64,000 nt of DNA from Echinicola salinicaeni (GTDB lineage: Bacteria; Bacteroidota; Bacteroidia; Cytophagales; Cyclobacteriaceae): the NCBI RefSeq assembly GCF_014280965.1, contig NZ_JACODZ010000002.1, positions 1 through 64,000 of the forward strand, in the 5' to 3' direction. Position 1 is the stretch's first letter; each line of letters opens with the position of its first letter. Shown here piece by piece: positions 56,402 through 64,000 of this stretch. Made by a program: the position numbers and the translations under genes. Under the pieces are notes generated by a model. That model was not told the DNA's origin and did no database searches. It saw only the letters and a program-made list of their open reading frames with translations.

Positions 56402-58056
56402 TTATGAGCAATCGGGTTTACAATATTCTTTTCCACACCCATACCATAAGTGGTATAATCATAAGCGCGGCTTTGTATGTTATATTCTTTGCAGGTTCAT
56501 TTTCATTCTTTAGGGATGAAATAGTGGGTTGGGAAAGAAATGAACCCGTCAGCGAAGCAAGTCGACTTCAAGCAGTGGACTTGGATATCATGTTGGATAC
56601 TTTAGCTGCGCAAAAAGAACTATATGGTAGGGATATTTCTTTTACCAAATATTTCAATGAACGTAGGATCAACGTTAATTTGTCCGCTTCAAAAGACACA
56701 ACAGCTAGCGAAGAAGCTAAAAAGAGAAGCTTCTTTTATATGGATACTGATAATTTTAGCACTTATACTTATGCCAGTAATTATAGTATTGGTGAGTTTC
56801 TTTATCGTTTGCACTTTTTTGCACAGCTTAATTTATGGGGCACAACGGGCTATATATTAGCAGGTTTTGTAGCTTTCTTTTTTCTTTTTGCTATCATCAC
56901 GGGTGTTTTGGTGCACTGGAAAAAAATCGTTTCTAATTTTTACGTTTTTAGACCGATGGCAAGTCTAAAAAATATATGGACTGATGCCCATACTGCATTG
57001 GGAATAATAGGTTTACCCTATCAGTTTGTTTATGCAGTAACCGGGGCATGTTTGATCATAGGTACCAGCGTGATGTCGCCTGCAGTGGTGAATTTTATGT
57101 ATGATGGAGATACCAACCAATTGTACGAGGATTTCGGTTTTAATCCCCCTAAATTTAAAATGGCTAATGAACACCTTTTGGAAACGCCCGAGATCAACCA
57201 ATTTTTAGAAAAGGCTACTTCTAAATGGGAAGGATTTGAAGTGACTACTTTACAGGTATTTAATTATGGGGATGCTAATATGAAGGTTGGCCTCGAAGGA
57301 CATACCCAATATGACTTAAAGTTTGCCGGAAGGGGAGAAATTATCTATAATGTCCTTACAGGTGATGAGGAGCATGTTGTGAATCCATTTACGGAGACTT
57401 CTTATTTGGATGCTGCTACTGCGGTGATTACGCAACTGCATTTTGGAGACTACGGAGGAGTACCTTTGAAAGTGATTTATTTTATACTTGGAATAGTATC
57501 ATGTTTTGTGATCATTTCAGGTGTAATGATCTGGTTGGTGGCCAGGGATAAAAAACATATAGCCGAGAAGAAAAGAAAGTTCAATGCCTGGTTGGTTTGG
57601 ATATATCTTGCTGCTTGTCTCAGTCTGTTTCCAGTCACGGCACTTACTTTTGTATTGGTCAAAGTATTTTTACATGATTTCGGTCCAGAGCGAATGACGG
57701 ATATTTATCACATTTTCTTTTATAGTTGGCTGGCTTTTGCTGCTTTTTTTGTCTTTAAGCGGGACAATTATTTTACCAATAAGTATTCACTCATATCTGG
57801 AGCGCTAATAGGTTTATTGGTGCCATTAGCAAATGGAATTATTAGTGGAAATTGGCCATGGATAACTTTTCCAGCAGGTTATTATCACATTTTTATAATT
57901 GATGTTTTTTGGGTGCTGATTTCAATAACTGCATTGACTATAGGCTTGAGTCTTAAAAGAAAAGCTGCTGAAAAGTCGCCTGTTAAAATAAGAACCAATA
58001 AATCAAATGTCAATAAAGATGTTGGAGCTGACACTTTATCAGTGGGGGATCTGTAA
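56398..58056 (+). CDS. PepSY-associated membrane protein, probable siderophore-iron reductase
   Basis: A 552-residue inner-membrane protein of the PepSY_TM family. Spans include SGIIISAALYVIFFAGSFSFF, GFVAFFFLFAIITGVLVHW, FYHI-type His pairs, and HTALGIIGLPYQFVYAVTGACLII, IYFILGIVSCFVIISGVMIWLV and four more after residue 370. Conserved His (HTHTISG, HFFAQLNLW, TDAHTALG, QLHFGDYGG) fit a di-heme reductase. Such proteins (FpvG, PiuB) help release iron from siderophores. No TonB receptor lies in this window. Confidence 0.75.
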   Translation: MIMSNRVYNILFHTHTISGIIISAALYVIFFAGSFSFFRDEIVGWERNEPVSEASRLQAVDLDIMLDTLAAQKELYGRDISFTKYFNERRINVNLSASKDTTASEEAKKRSFFYMDTDNFSTYTYASNYSIGEFLYRLHFFAQLNLWGTTGYILAGFVAFFFLFAIITGVLVHWKKIVSNFYVFRPMASLKNIWTDAHTALGIIGLPYQFVYAVTGACLIIGTSVMSPAVVNFMYDGDTNQLYEDFGFNPPKFKMANEHLLETPEINQFLEKATSKWEGFEVTTLQVFNYGDANMKVGLEGHTQYDLKFAGRGEIIYNVLTGDEEHVVNPFTETSYLDAATAVITQLHFGDYGGVPLKVIYFILGIVSCFVIISGVMIWLVARDKKHIAEKKRKFNAWLVWIYLAACLSLFPVTALTFVLVKVFLHDFGPERMTDIYHIFFYSWLAFAAFFVFKRDNYFTNKYSLISGALIGLLVPLANGIISGNWPWITFPAGYYHIFIIDVFWVLISITALTIGLSLKRKAAEKSPVKIRTNKSNVNKDVGADTLSVGDL

Positions 58057-58403
58057 GGTGAAGTCTCTTAACATTTGATTTTTTTCATCGTATTGAAAAG
58101 GTTTTTAGTAGGTTAAGGTTTGGGTAGGGTCCTCCTTTTGAAGGAGAGAGATGAAAAATGAGGTGCTTGTTACCAAAAAGTATATTCTTGATGCTAAGTG
58201 CTTGATAATTGAAAATAGGTTGTCCCACTAGGTATTAGGTCATTTTAATGAAATAATAGAATTGTTAAAAAAAGTTAATTTCTTGTAAATATTTTTCTTT
58301 CACTATAAAATTGAAGCCGTAATTCTTAAAAAGCTATCATACGATAAATAGGCTAGGATTTAACATTATTCATTTAATTTATAAATTTCACTTATTTATT
58401 ATT
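58057..58403. other. Promoter region ahead of the NEW3/ABC unit
   Basis: 347 bases without a gene, AT-rich in its right half. I see no hairpin terminator behind the PepSY gene and no repeat. Confidence 0.5.
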
Positions 58404-59261
58404 ATGTCAGTAAATATTATTGTCAAGAAAAGCCCCAGAAGAGGGTTTAGCCATCTTTTTACACTATTATTGGCTTTTGTTTTATACTTCAATTCATTGG
58501 AGGTATCTGCACAAAATTCAGCATCAACTTCTTCTTTTAATGCCAGGTTAATTAATATTGAAGCGCCAGTCAATGAAACCTTTCGCTATCAAGCCACGCT
58601 TCAAAATAATTCAGGGAAGTCCCAGCGCTATAAGCTAGAGGCAGAAACCCCAGATGGGTGGAGGGTAATATTTAAGGCCATGGGAAGCCAGCTGACTTCC
58701 ATTAAGTTGGATGCAGGTAAATCGGAAAATGTTAGCATTGAAGTGCGTCCAGCCTATGGTGCTAAACCATCAAAGTACAATATTCCGGTTTACGCTGTTA
58801 CTGAAAATGATTCCTTGGAACTTAAGCTTGAGGCCGTTGTGGAAGGAAATTATGATTTACAACTTACCACGCCTTCAGGCAGGCTAAGTGGAGAAATTAC
58901 CGAGGGGGAGAAATCAGAAATCCACCTAAAGGTCAAAAATACTGGTTCCTTGTCTTTAAATGAAATATCCCTATCATCCAGTACGCCTCCAAAATGGGAT
59001 GTGACCTTTTCTCCTTCAGAGATCAAAGAGTTGGCCCCTGGTAAGACTAAGGATGTTGTCGCTACTTTGACTGTGCCCGATAAGACCCTGGCAGGCGATT
59101 ATGTGAGTAAGTTTACGGCAAAAAATGCTTCAAGTACAAGTACAGCTACCTATAGGATGACCGTAAAAACATCCATGCTTTCAGGAGGAGTGGGCATTCT
59201 GGTGATTATTATTGCCGTTGGTTTTGTGGTTTACCTTATCAGAAAATTTGGTAGAAGATAA
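58404..59261 (+). CDS. NEW3-domain membrane-anchored protein
   Basis: A 285-residue exported protein: signal segment (HLFTLLLAFVLYFNSLEVSAQ), two NPCBM-associated NEW3 sandwich repeats (ETFRYQATLQNNSGKSQRYKLEAETPDGWRV to VRPAYGAKPSKYNIPVYAV; then EIHLKVKNTGSLSLNEISLSS to VPDKTLAGDYVSKFTAKN), and one C-terminal span (GGVGILVIIIAVGFVVYLI) ending in Arg. It is 5 bases ahead of an ABC ATPase gene. NEW3-ABC-permease sets are common in Bacteroidota; the protein may extend from the exporter into the periplasm. Confidence 0.82.
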   Translation: MSVNIIVKKSPRRGFSHLFTLLLAFVLYFNSLEVSAQNSASTSSFNARLINIEAPVNETFRYQATLQNNSGKSQRYKLEAETPDGWRVIFKAMGSQLTSIKLDAGKSENVSIEVRPAYGAKPSKYNIPVYAVTENDSLELKLEAVVEGNYDLQLTTPSGRLSGEITEGEKSEIHLKVKNTGSLSLNEISLSSSTPPKWDVTFSPSEIKELAPGKTKDVVATLTVPDKTLAGDYVSKFTAKNASSTSTATYRMTVKTSMLSGGVGILVIIIAVGFVVYLIRKFGRR

Positions 59262-59266
59262 AAAGT

Positions 59267-60238
59267 ATGATGGATAACCCAATCATAAAATTGGAAGGCC
59301 TGACAAAATGTTATGGGGCTTTCAAGGCTGTGAATGGCTTGGACCTCAGCATCAATAAAGGAGAGATTTTTGGATTGCTAGGACCAAATGGAGCAGGAAA
59401 GACGACTACTATCCTAATGATGATGGGATTGACTGAACCTACGGAGGGTAAGGCCCATGTTTGTGGATTCAATGCAACAAATGACCCCATATCTGTAAAG
59501 AGACTTGTGGGCTATATGCCAGATAGTGTTGGTTTTTATGATAATATGACGGCACTTGAAAACCTGATGTATATAGGGGAATTAAATGGGATTCCAAGGG
59601 ACGAAGTGAAGGGAAGGGCCCTTGAAACTATGGAAATGGTAGGACTCGAAGAGGAGGCGATTCATAAAAAGACAGCTGCTTATTCGAGAGGTATGAAACA
59701 ACGTTTGGGTTTGGCCGAAGTGCTTATCAAACAACCTCAGGTTATCATTTTGGATGAACCCACATTAGGGATAGACCCAAGCGGGGTCAAGGAATTTCTC
59801 CAGCTTATCATGAAGTTGAGCAGGGAAAAGGGACTGACCGTTTTGCTTTCTTCTCATCACCTTCATCAGGTTCAACAGGTTTGTGACAGAGTAGGAATTT
59901 TTGTGAAAGGAGAGCTCTTGGTGGAAGGTAATATAGATACTTTATCAAAGCGTCTTTTTGAGGAGAAAACATATGAAGTGAATATTACCATAGAAGATGA
60001 TGTTAAGTTCCCTTGGAAGGATGAAGAAGAGGTTCTTAAGTTGGATTTTGTTCAACATGTATCGGCAAAAGGTCAAAATATAGCTATATCGAGTAGCCGT
60101 GATGTGACGCCTGATATCGTTCGGTTTTTTGTGGAAAAGGAATATCGTGTAAATGGTGTTCAGAAGAAATCCTATGGACTGGAAGATATTTACCAAAAGT
60201 ATTTTGATAGTAATTTAAAGAAGCAAATTGATCAATGA
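59267..60238 (+). CDS. ABC transporter ATP-binding protein (ABC-2 exporter)
   Basis: A 323-residue ATPase: Walker A GPNGAGKTTT, Q-loop-like VGYMPDSVGF, signature YSRGMKQRLGLAEV, Walker B VIILDEPTLGID, switch His in LSSHHLHQVQ. The C-terminal 90 residues are the regulatory domain of drug/antibiotic-type exporters. It overlaps the permease gene by four bases. Confidence 0.92.
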   Translation: MMDNPIIKLEGLTKCYGAFKAVNGLDLSINKGEIFGLLGPNGAGKTTTILMMMGLTEPTEGKAHVCGFNATNDPISVKRLVGYMPDSVGFYDNMTALENLMYIGELNGIPRDEVKGRALETMEMVGLEEEAIHKKTAAYSRGMKQRLGLAEVLIKQPQVIILDEPTLGIDPSGVKEFLQLIMKLSREKGLTVLLSSHHLHQVQQVCDRVGIFVKGELLVEGNIDTLSKRLFEEKTYEVNITIEDDVKFPWKDEEEVLKLDFVQHVSAKGQNIAISSSRDVTPDIVRFFVEKEYRVNGVQKKSYGLEDIYQKYFDSNLKKQIDQ

Positions 60239-61239
60239 AAGCATTCATGAATTCGTTGGAATGGAGTTCTTTCTTAACAGTAGAAGGCCAACCTAAACCA
60301 TTTTGGATTTTGGTGAGAAAGGAAATAGCCGGCCATATTCGTAGTTGGAGATTTGTTATTTTATTGGTGCTTATTGTACTTACATTTTGGGGTGCTACTT
60401 CAGTGGCCATGGGCAACTTAAGGGAAGTAGTAGCTAAAACAAAAGATGTTGATAAGCTTTTTGTGTATCTTAAAATGCTGACAACTACTGCTGGGACGCT
60501 ACCTCCTTTTCATGTTTTTCTCAATTTTCTGGGCCCTTTACTAGGGATAAGCTTGGGGTTTGACGCCATTAATTCAGAACAACAAAATGGGACTTTGACA
60601 AGGATTATGGCTCAACCAGTATATAGGGACAATTTATTATTGTCAAAATTTGTGAGTTCCTTGATTTTGGTGGGGGCCTTACTGTTTTCTTTGTCCCTTT
60701 TGATGATCGGAGGGGGAATGGTCATTACTGGGGTTCTTATAGAAATAGAAGAGGTACTTAGAATTATGAGTTTCATAATTCTATGCACTATTTATGTTGG
60801 TTTTTGGTTGGGGCTATCTATTTTGCTGTCCATAGTTTTCAAGCAGGCTTCAACCTCGGCGCTAACGACCATCGGTGTTTGGTTGTTTTTTACCGTGTTT
60901 TACCAAATAGTCATCAATATTGCTGCAAAGACCTTTGCCCCAGCTGCCAATGAAGTATCACAAATGGAAATGCTGCATTTCAATGAATTAATACTGAATC
61001 TCTTAAGGCTGGCACCAAGTCAGCTCTATACGGATGCCACCACTACTTTACTTATGCCATCCGTAAGAAGTCTAGGACCGGTTACCATGGAACAGATGGC
61101 AGGAGCGATACCTTCTCCGCTTCCTTTTAGGGAAAGCTTGATGATTGTGTGGCCCCAGTTATGTGGCCTGATAGCAGCTACATTGATGTGCTTTGCGCTG
61201 TCGTATTATTTGTTTATGAGAAGAGAGATAAGGACTTGA
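60235..61239 (+). CDS. ABC-2 type permease
   Basis: A 334-residue permease with six spans, opening with a cytoplasmic elbow (PFWILVRKEIAGHIRSWRFV) and containing FDAINSEQQNGTLTRIMAQP YRD-like block (residues about 115-135, a hallmark of ABC-2 permeases: E-x-x-x-GTL-x-x-x-x-x-P). A large periplasmic loop lies between spans 5 and 6. It is the translocator of the NEW3/ABC set; what it moves is unknown. Confidence 0.88.
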   Translation: MKAFMNSLEWSSFLTVEGQPKPFWILVRKEIAGHIRSWRFVILLVLIVLTFWGATSVAMGNLREVVAKTKDVDKLFVYLKMLTTTAGTLPPFHVFLNFLGPLLGISLGFDAINSEQQNGTLTRIMAQPVYRDNLLLSKFVSSLILVGALLFSLSLLMIGGGMVITGVLIEIEEVLRIMSFIILCTIYVGFWLGLSILLSIVFKQASTSALTTIGVWLFFTVFYQIVINIAAKTFAPAANEVSQMEMLHFNELILNLLRLAPSQLYTDATTTLLMPSVRSLGPVTMEQMAGAIPSPLPFRESLMIVWPQLCGLIAATLMCFALSYYLFMRREIRT

Positions 61240-61439
61240 TAGTAGGGATTAATATAGATTTTGAAATTATATGATCAAGTGATATTTCTTTCATTAACGT
61301 TTTAGATCAAGCCGTTTTTGCTTTGAAGTTTAGGTATTCATAATAATTAATCTGTATATCCACTATTTCGCTGGTATACCTTACTCTTCATAATATTCTC
61401 TTAAAACAGTACAGATCTCATAGAAATGATTAATTAAAT

Positions 61440-61488
61440 CTGTCCGCCGGCCAGCTTGGTCTGTGGGACCCCCGCGGTGGGCGGACAG
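61440..61488. repeat. G+C-rich REP-like stem-loop
   Basis: CTGTCCGCC (61440-61448) pairs perfectly with GGCGGACAG (61480-61488); the loop is G+C-rich, including CCCCCGCGG. The composition contrasts sharply with the AT-rich flanks. Similar in design to the stem-loops at 1205 and 4894. Confidence 0.5.
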
Positions 61489-61564
61489 GCTTTGAGAAAT
61501 CAGGTTAATGGTATGAAAATGCTCCATATTAATGAATGTAACCTTTTTGACCTTCCTTCTTTAA

Positions 61565-61619
61565 CCCCGCATTTAACCCTTAGTTAAGCCGTGTTTATCC
61601 CGTGTTTTAGCCGTGTTTC
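61565..61619 (-). repeat. Tandem array of five 11-bp units, reversed
   Basis: In 11-base register on the minus strand the units read GAAACACGGCT, AAAACACGGGA, TAAACACGGCT, TAACTAAGGGT, TAAATGCGGGG. They share the frame N-AAA-NNN-GG with the plus-strand array at 5709-5763 (CAAAGCTGGGG), while the middle three bases differ. Confidence 0.7.
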
Positions 61620-62122
61620 TCTTATCAGGGACTTAGGGTAGTCTATACCTTAAGTCCTCAAAAAGCAAGGAGACACACCTTTCAATATTTTGGCTATAGG
61701 AAGCTTCAAAACCCTTCTTGCCATCATCGCGATCAGTCAACATTTTTCCAATTATTTAGGCGCTGAATGGTTGATTTGATTTTCCGAATTGTTGGGGAAT
61801 CAAATTGTTCAGATAGGATTTTCTTTCATGTAACAGATTTCCATGGACCCAAAGGTTTCAATCCTCACCTGGTCAAATTGTGGTAATGTGCTTTAATAAA
61901 GGTACTCTGAAGGAATAGCTATATTGTAAATGCTTGAATTAATCCATTAAACATAGGTTATTTTAAGGTTAAAATAGCTGTTATAATTAATATTAGGCTA
62001 AAGTACTTTTTTGGGTTTTGATTATTATAAAATATACATTTGAAATGCTATAAGGAAAAGAGCCTAATCAATAGGCCTTCAAAACAAATGATAGATATTA
62101 AAACCTATCAACCTATTAAAAT

Positions 62123-62152
62123 AAAAGCAGATGAGAATTCTCGTCTGCTTTT
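62123..62152. terminator. Orphan bidirectional terminator
   Basis: A 30-base near-perfect palindrome, AAAAGCAGATGAGAA / TTCTCGTCTGCTTTT, with one G-T pair, followed by TGTTTT. A-run and T-run flank the stem on both strands. No gene ends within 880 bases on the left on the plus strand, and the gene to the right starts at 62448, so it terminates no recognised gene. Confidence 0.65.
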
Positions 62153-62447
62153 GTTTTCAGCGTTTATTCTGATTGATTTAGAGAAGAAGTGAACATGTTA
62201 GGATATCAGATGGTTTGTAAATTGAGTTATAAGATCTGATAGTCAAGCATTTTTCAAAGAGTAGTGAAGTGGAGATGCTTTTGAAATCTATCCTAGGAGC
62301 CTCAATTTTTTCGAATATAAGATTATGTATTAAAAAAAATATTATTTACGAATGTGCATGGTGAATGATAATGATTTCATAAACAATATCATGGTGAAAT
62401 CATTTTGACTTTTTCTAGTTTTACTGTTTTATCGTAAAAAGGAGATA

Positions 62448-63002
62448 GTGATGATTACTGATCAAGCGGATAATGCGTTGTTTGAAAAAGTACGATTGGG
62501 TGACCATATAGCATTTAATAATTTGTATGATAGGTTTTGGGAGCTAATGTATGGAGCAGCCTATGCAAGAGTGAAGTCTTGTGATTTGGCCAAAGATATT
62601 GTGCAAGAGATTTTTGTTGATATATGGAATCGGAAGAAAACGATCAAAATTAGATCCACTGTGAAGGTATACCTGCTTACCGCGGTAAAGTATAAGGTTT
62701 TTAGAGTAATAGATGAATTGGCCAAGTTGGAGCAATTGGACAGGGAAAATGGCGATTTGACTTATTATAATAGTAATGATTTACTAGATTTTGAGGAGAT
62801 ATATAATTTGATAGCGTTAAGTTTGGACAAGCTTCCAGACCACCACCGTGAGATATTTACTTTAAGTAAATTAGGTGGGCTAAGTGCCAAAGAAATCAGC
62901 CTCAGAGTAGAATTGGAACCTCAATCAGTCCATAATATTCTCTCCAAAACTTCGAAATTTATGAGAAAAGAACTCAAAGATCATTATTCGATTTTTCTAT
63001 GA
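62448..63002 (+). CDS. RNA polymerase ECF sigma factor 1
   Basis: A 184-residue sigma-70 ECF factor. Region 2: AFNNLYDRFWELMYGAAYARV, DLAKDIVQEIFVDIWNRKKT. Region 4: LDKLPDHHREIFTLSKLGGLSAKEISLRVELEPQSVHNILSKT. It has a paralogue immediately downstream. Start may be the ATG at 62448 or 62451. The FecR-type anti-sigma gene that usually follows is absent. Members of this group drive SusC/SusD or TonB-receptor genes. Confidence 0.9.
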   Translation: MMITDQADNALFEKVRLGDHIAFNNLYDRFWELMYGAAYARVKSCDLAKDIVQEIFVDIWNRKKTIKIRSTVKVYLLTAVKYKVFRVIDELAKLEQLDRENGDLTYYNSNDLLDFEEIYNLIALSLDKLPDHHREIFTLSKLGGLSAKEISLRVELEPQSVHNILSKTSKFMRKELKDHYSIFL

Positions 63003-63265
63003 TATTATTTATGTGATTTTTGTTGCTGTAATATGTTTGTTGTTTTGTTTTTTAGTATTTTTCTTTATTGTTTTATGTTTTTATTATTGTATTTTGGTTT
63101 TTTATTTTGAATTAATCTCCTTTTATGGAACCTTGTGAATGTTTGCTTTAAACGAACTCCGTCTTTGGAGAAGGTAGGTTATATTCATTTCCTGAAGGAA
63201 ATATTAGTTTGCAAAGTGTTTTTGCGGTTATTTAAAAGGCGGCAAGTAGACGTTCAAGAAAAACA
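63003..63265. other. Spacer between the two sigma-factor genes
   Basis: 263 bases; the first 100 are strikingly T-rich on the plus strand (63010-63110), and a small CTCC/GGAG hairpin follows at about 63150-63165. No gene is seen. It probably holds a separate promoter for the second sigma factor. Confidence 0.5.
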
Positions 63266-63814
63266 ATGAAGGAATCCTCCATAGATATAGGACTTTTCGA
63301 AAGAGTGAGAAAAGGAGATAAATCTGCTTTTGATGCTTTGTATTATAAATATTGGGAACTATTGTATGGTTCAGCTTATGCAAGAATAAAGTCTGTGGAC
63401 CTTGCTCAGGATATTGTTCAAGAAATTTTTATCGATATTTGGAACAGGAGGAATAAGCTTGTGATTATGTCAGATCCAAAGGTGTATTTACTGACTGCAG
63501 TGAAGTATAAGGTCTTTAGGTTTATTGATAAGATGAGGAGACAAGAGACTTTACAGAATAGTAGGATTGAACTGTTAAGCGAGGAGAATAATCTGTTAGA
63601 GTTTGAGGAGATATATGAACGAATCGAGGTGTGTCTGGAAAAGTTTTCAGAGACACATAAAACAATTTTTCGACTTAATAAATTAGAGGGATTTAATGCA
63701 AAAGAAATTGGACTTCAAGTGGGCATGGCCACGCAGTCAGTGCATAATATTATTAGCAAAACAACCAAGGTGGTCAAGAAGGAGCTGAAAGGCTATTATT
63801 CTATTTTTTTGTAA
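63266..63814 (+). CDS. RNA polymerase ECF sigma factor 2
   Basis: A 182-residue ECF factor closely related to the one upstream: GLFERVRKGDKSAFDALYYKYWELLYGSAYARIKS, VDLAQDIVQEIFIDIWNRRN, KVYLLTAVKYKVFRFID, and region 4 with LEGFNAKEIGLQVGMATQSVHNIISKTTK, ending in the same GYYSIFL/HYSIFL tail. The shared tail and blocks mark a tandem duplication. No anti-sigma gene lies between; what follows is outside the window. Confidence 0.9.
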   Translation: MKESSIDIGLFERVRKGDKSAFDALYYKYWELLYGSAYARIKSVDLAQDIVQEIFIDIWNRRNKLVIMSDPKVYLLTAVKYKVFRFIDKMRRQETLQNSRIELLSEENNLLEFEEIYERIEVCLEKFSETHKTIFRLNKLEGFNAKEIGLQVGMATQSVHNIISKTTKVVKKELKGYYSIFL

Positions 63815-64000
63815 GGCTTGTCTTTTGTTAAGCTGATTGCTCAGTTTAAGATAGTTCTCTTTCGATTATTTACTCATGATTTTTTTTAATCTTTTTTCTT
63901 TCTGAAAAAAGATGTTTTAATAATTTTTTAATTACTTATAAATTGCTGACTATTAGTTTTTTGTGATTTTAAAGTTACCCGGTTATTAATAACTCCTTTT
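63815..64000. other. Right-end noncoding DNA
   Basis: 186 bases, AT-rich, without a gene; possibly the promoter region of a gene beyond the window. Confidence 0.5.

Larger units (their letters stand above)
61240..62447. other. Long gene-free region with repeats and an orphan terminator
   Basis: About 1.2 kb with no supported gene. It holds the stem-loop at 61440-61488, the reversed 11-bp array at 61565-61619, a hairpin GCCTA/TAGGC near 62065-62080, and a strong terminator-like palindrome at 62123-62152. No coding frame on either strand gives a recognisable protein. Confidence 0.6.

Noticed and set aside
61640-62100. Possible remnant of a coding gene in the long gap
   Set aside because: Translations in all frames give short pieces broken by stops and no motif I can name.
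62340-62400. TGAT/ATCA strings near 62368-62391 as another copy of the regulon palindrome
   Set aside because: The spacing between half-sites is far more than four bases and the flanking bases do not fit.

Overview
The window looks like chromosome of an aerobic, polysaccharide-degrading member of the Bacteroidota, most likely order Cytophagales (family Cyclobacteriaceae is my guess). The support is a PorP/SprF type IX secretion partner protein, a SusC/SusD pair, lipoproteins with SPII signals, ECF sigma factors of the Bacteroidota kind, TAnnTTTG-type promoters and few Shine-Dalgarno sequences. I see no rRNA, tRNA, CRISPR array, phage or intact insertion sequence.

Layout. (1) 1-8.5 kb is a patchy accessory region: a G+C-rich porP/sprF-like gene, a small lipoprotein, several small enzymes of the VOC, SRPBCC (AHSA1) and DJ-1 folds, two regulators (AraC, ArsR), an alpha/beta hydrolase, one decayed SRPBCC gene, one truncated VOC gene, and intergenic DNA rich in hairpins and short repeats. 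(2) 8.6-39.9 kb is a compact block of 30 genes in 11 transcription units: a Ca2+-type P-ATPase, B12-dependent (class II) ribonucleotide reductase, GreA/B-like factor, alpha/beta hydrolase and phosphoribosyltransferase, a P-loop kinase, a complete nine-gene N-type ATPase operon (atpDCQRBEFAG), a coiled-coil protein, PEBP protein and alcohol dehydrogenase (frameshifted), a DUF892 ferritin-like protein, acetate-CoA ligase with pyruvate-dehydrogenase-type E1a/E1b/E2 and an acyl carrier protein, a GT4 glycosyltransferase with glycogen debranching enzyme, and PEP synthase with an SDR and a tandem universal stress protein. (3) 40.4-55 kb is a polysaccharide utilisation locus: AraC/cupin regulator, SusC, SusD, then a convergent operon of a GH127/146-type beta-L-arabinofuranosidase, a DUF885 peptidase-like protein and a large DUF5695-like protein, with the ruin of a GH43-LamG gene between the two arms. 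(4) 55.7-58 kb is a three-gene inner-membrane set ending in a PepSY protein, probably for iron-siderophore reduction, behind a clear promoter and an iron-box-like palindrome. (5) 58.4-61.2 kb is a NEW3-domain protein with an ABC-2 exporter. (6) 62.4-63.8 kb holds two tandem paralogous ECF sigma factors without anti-sigma partners.

The main discovery candidate is in region 2. Eight copies of a palindrome of the form ATGAT-N4-RTCAT lie in eight intergenic gaps between 11.4 and 40.1 kb, and each of the 11 transcription units of the block has exactly one of them upstream (three are shared by divergent units). I saw no copy in the other intergenic DNA of the window. The motif resembles the FNR/ANR half-site pair TTGAT-N4-ATCAA, and the gene content (oxygen-independent RNR, alternative ATPase, PEP synthase, alcohol dehydrogenase, universal stress protein, alternative PDH/acetyl-CoA pathway, glycogen debranching) fits a low-oxygen or energy-stress response. 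I infer a single regulon island controlled by a CRP/FNR-family protein encoded elsewhere. A second unexplained signal is two intergenic arrays of five 11-bp units (5709-5763 and, reversed, 61565-61619) that share the framework YAAA-NNN-GGG-N with a variable middle triplet.
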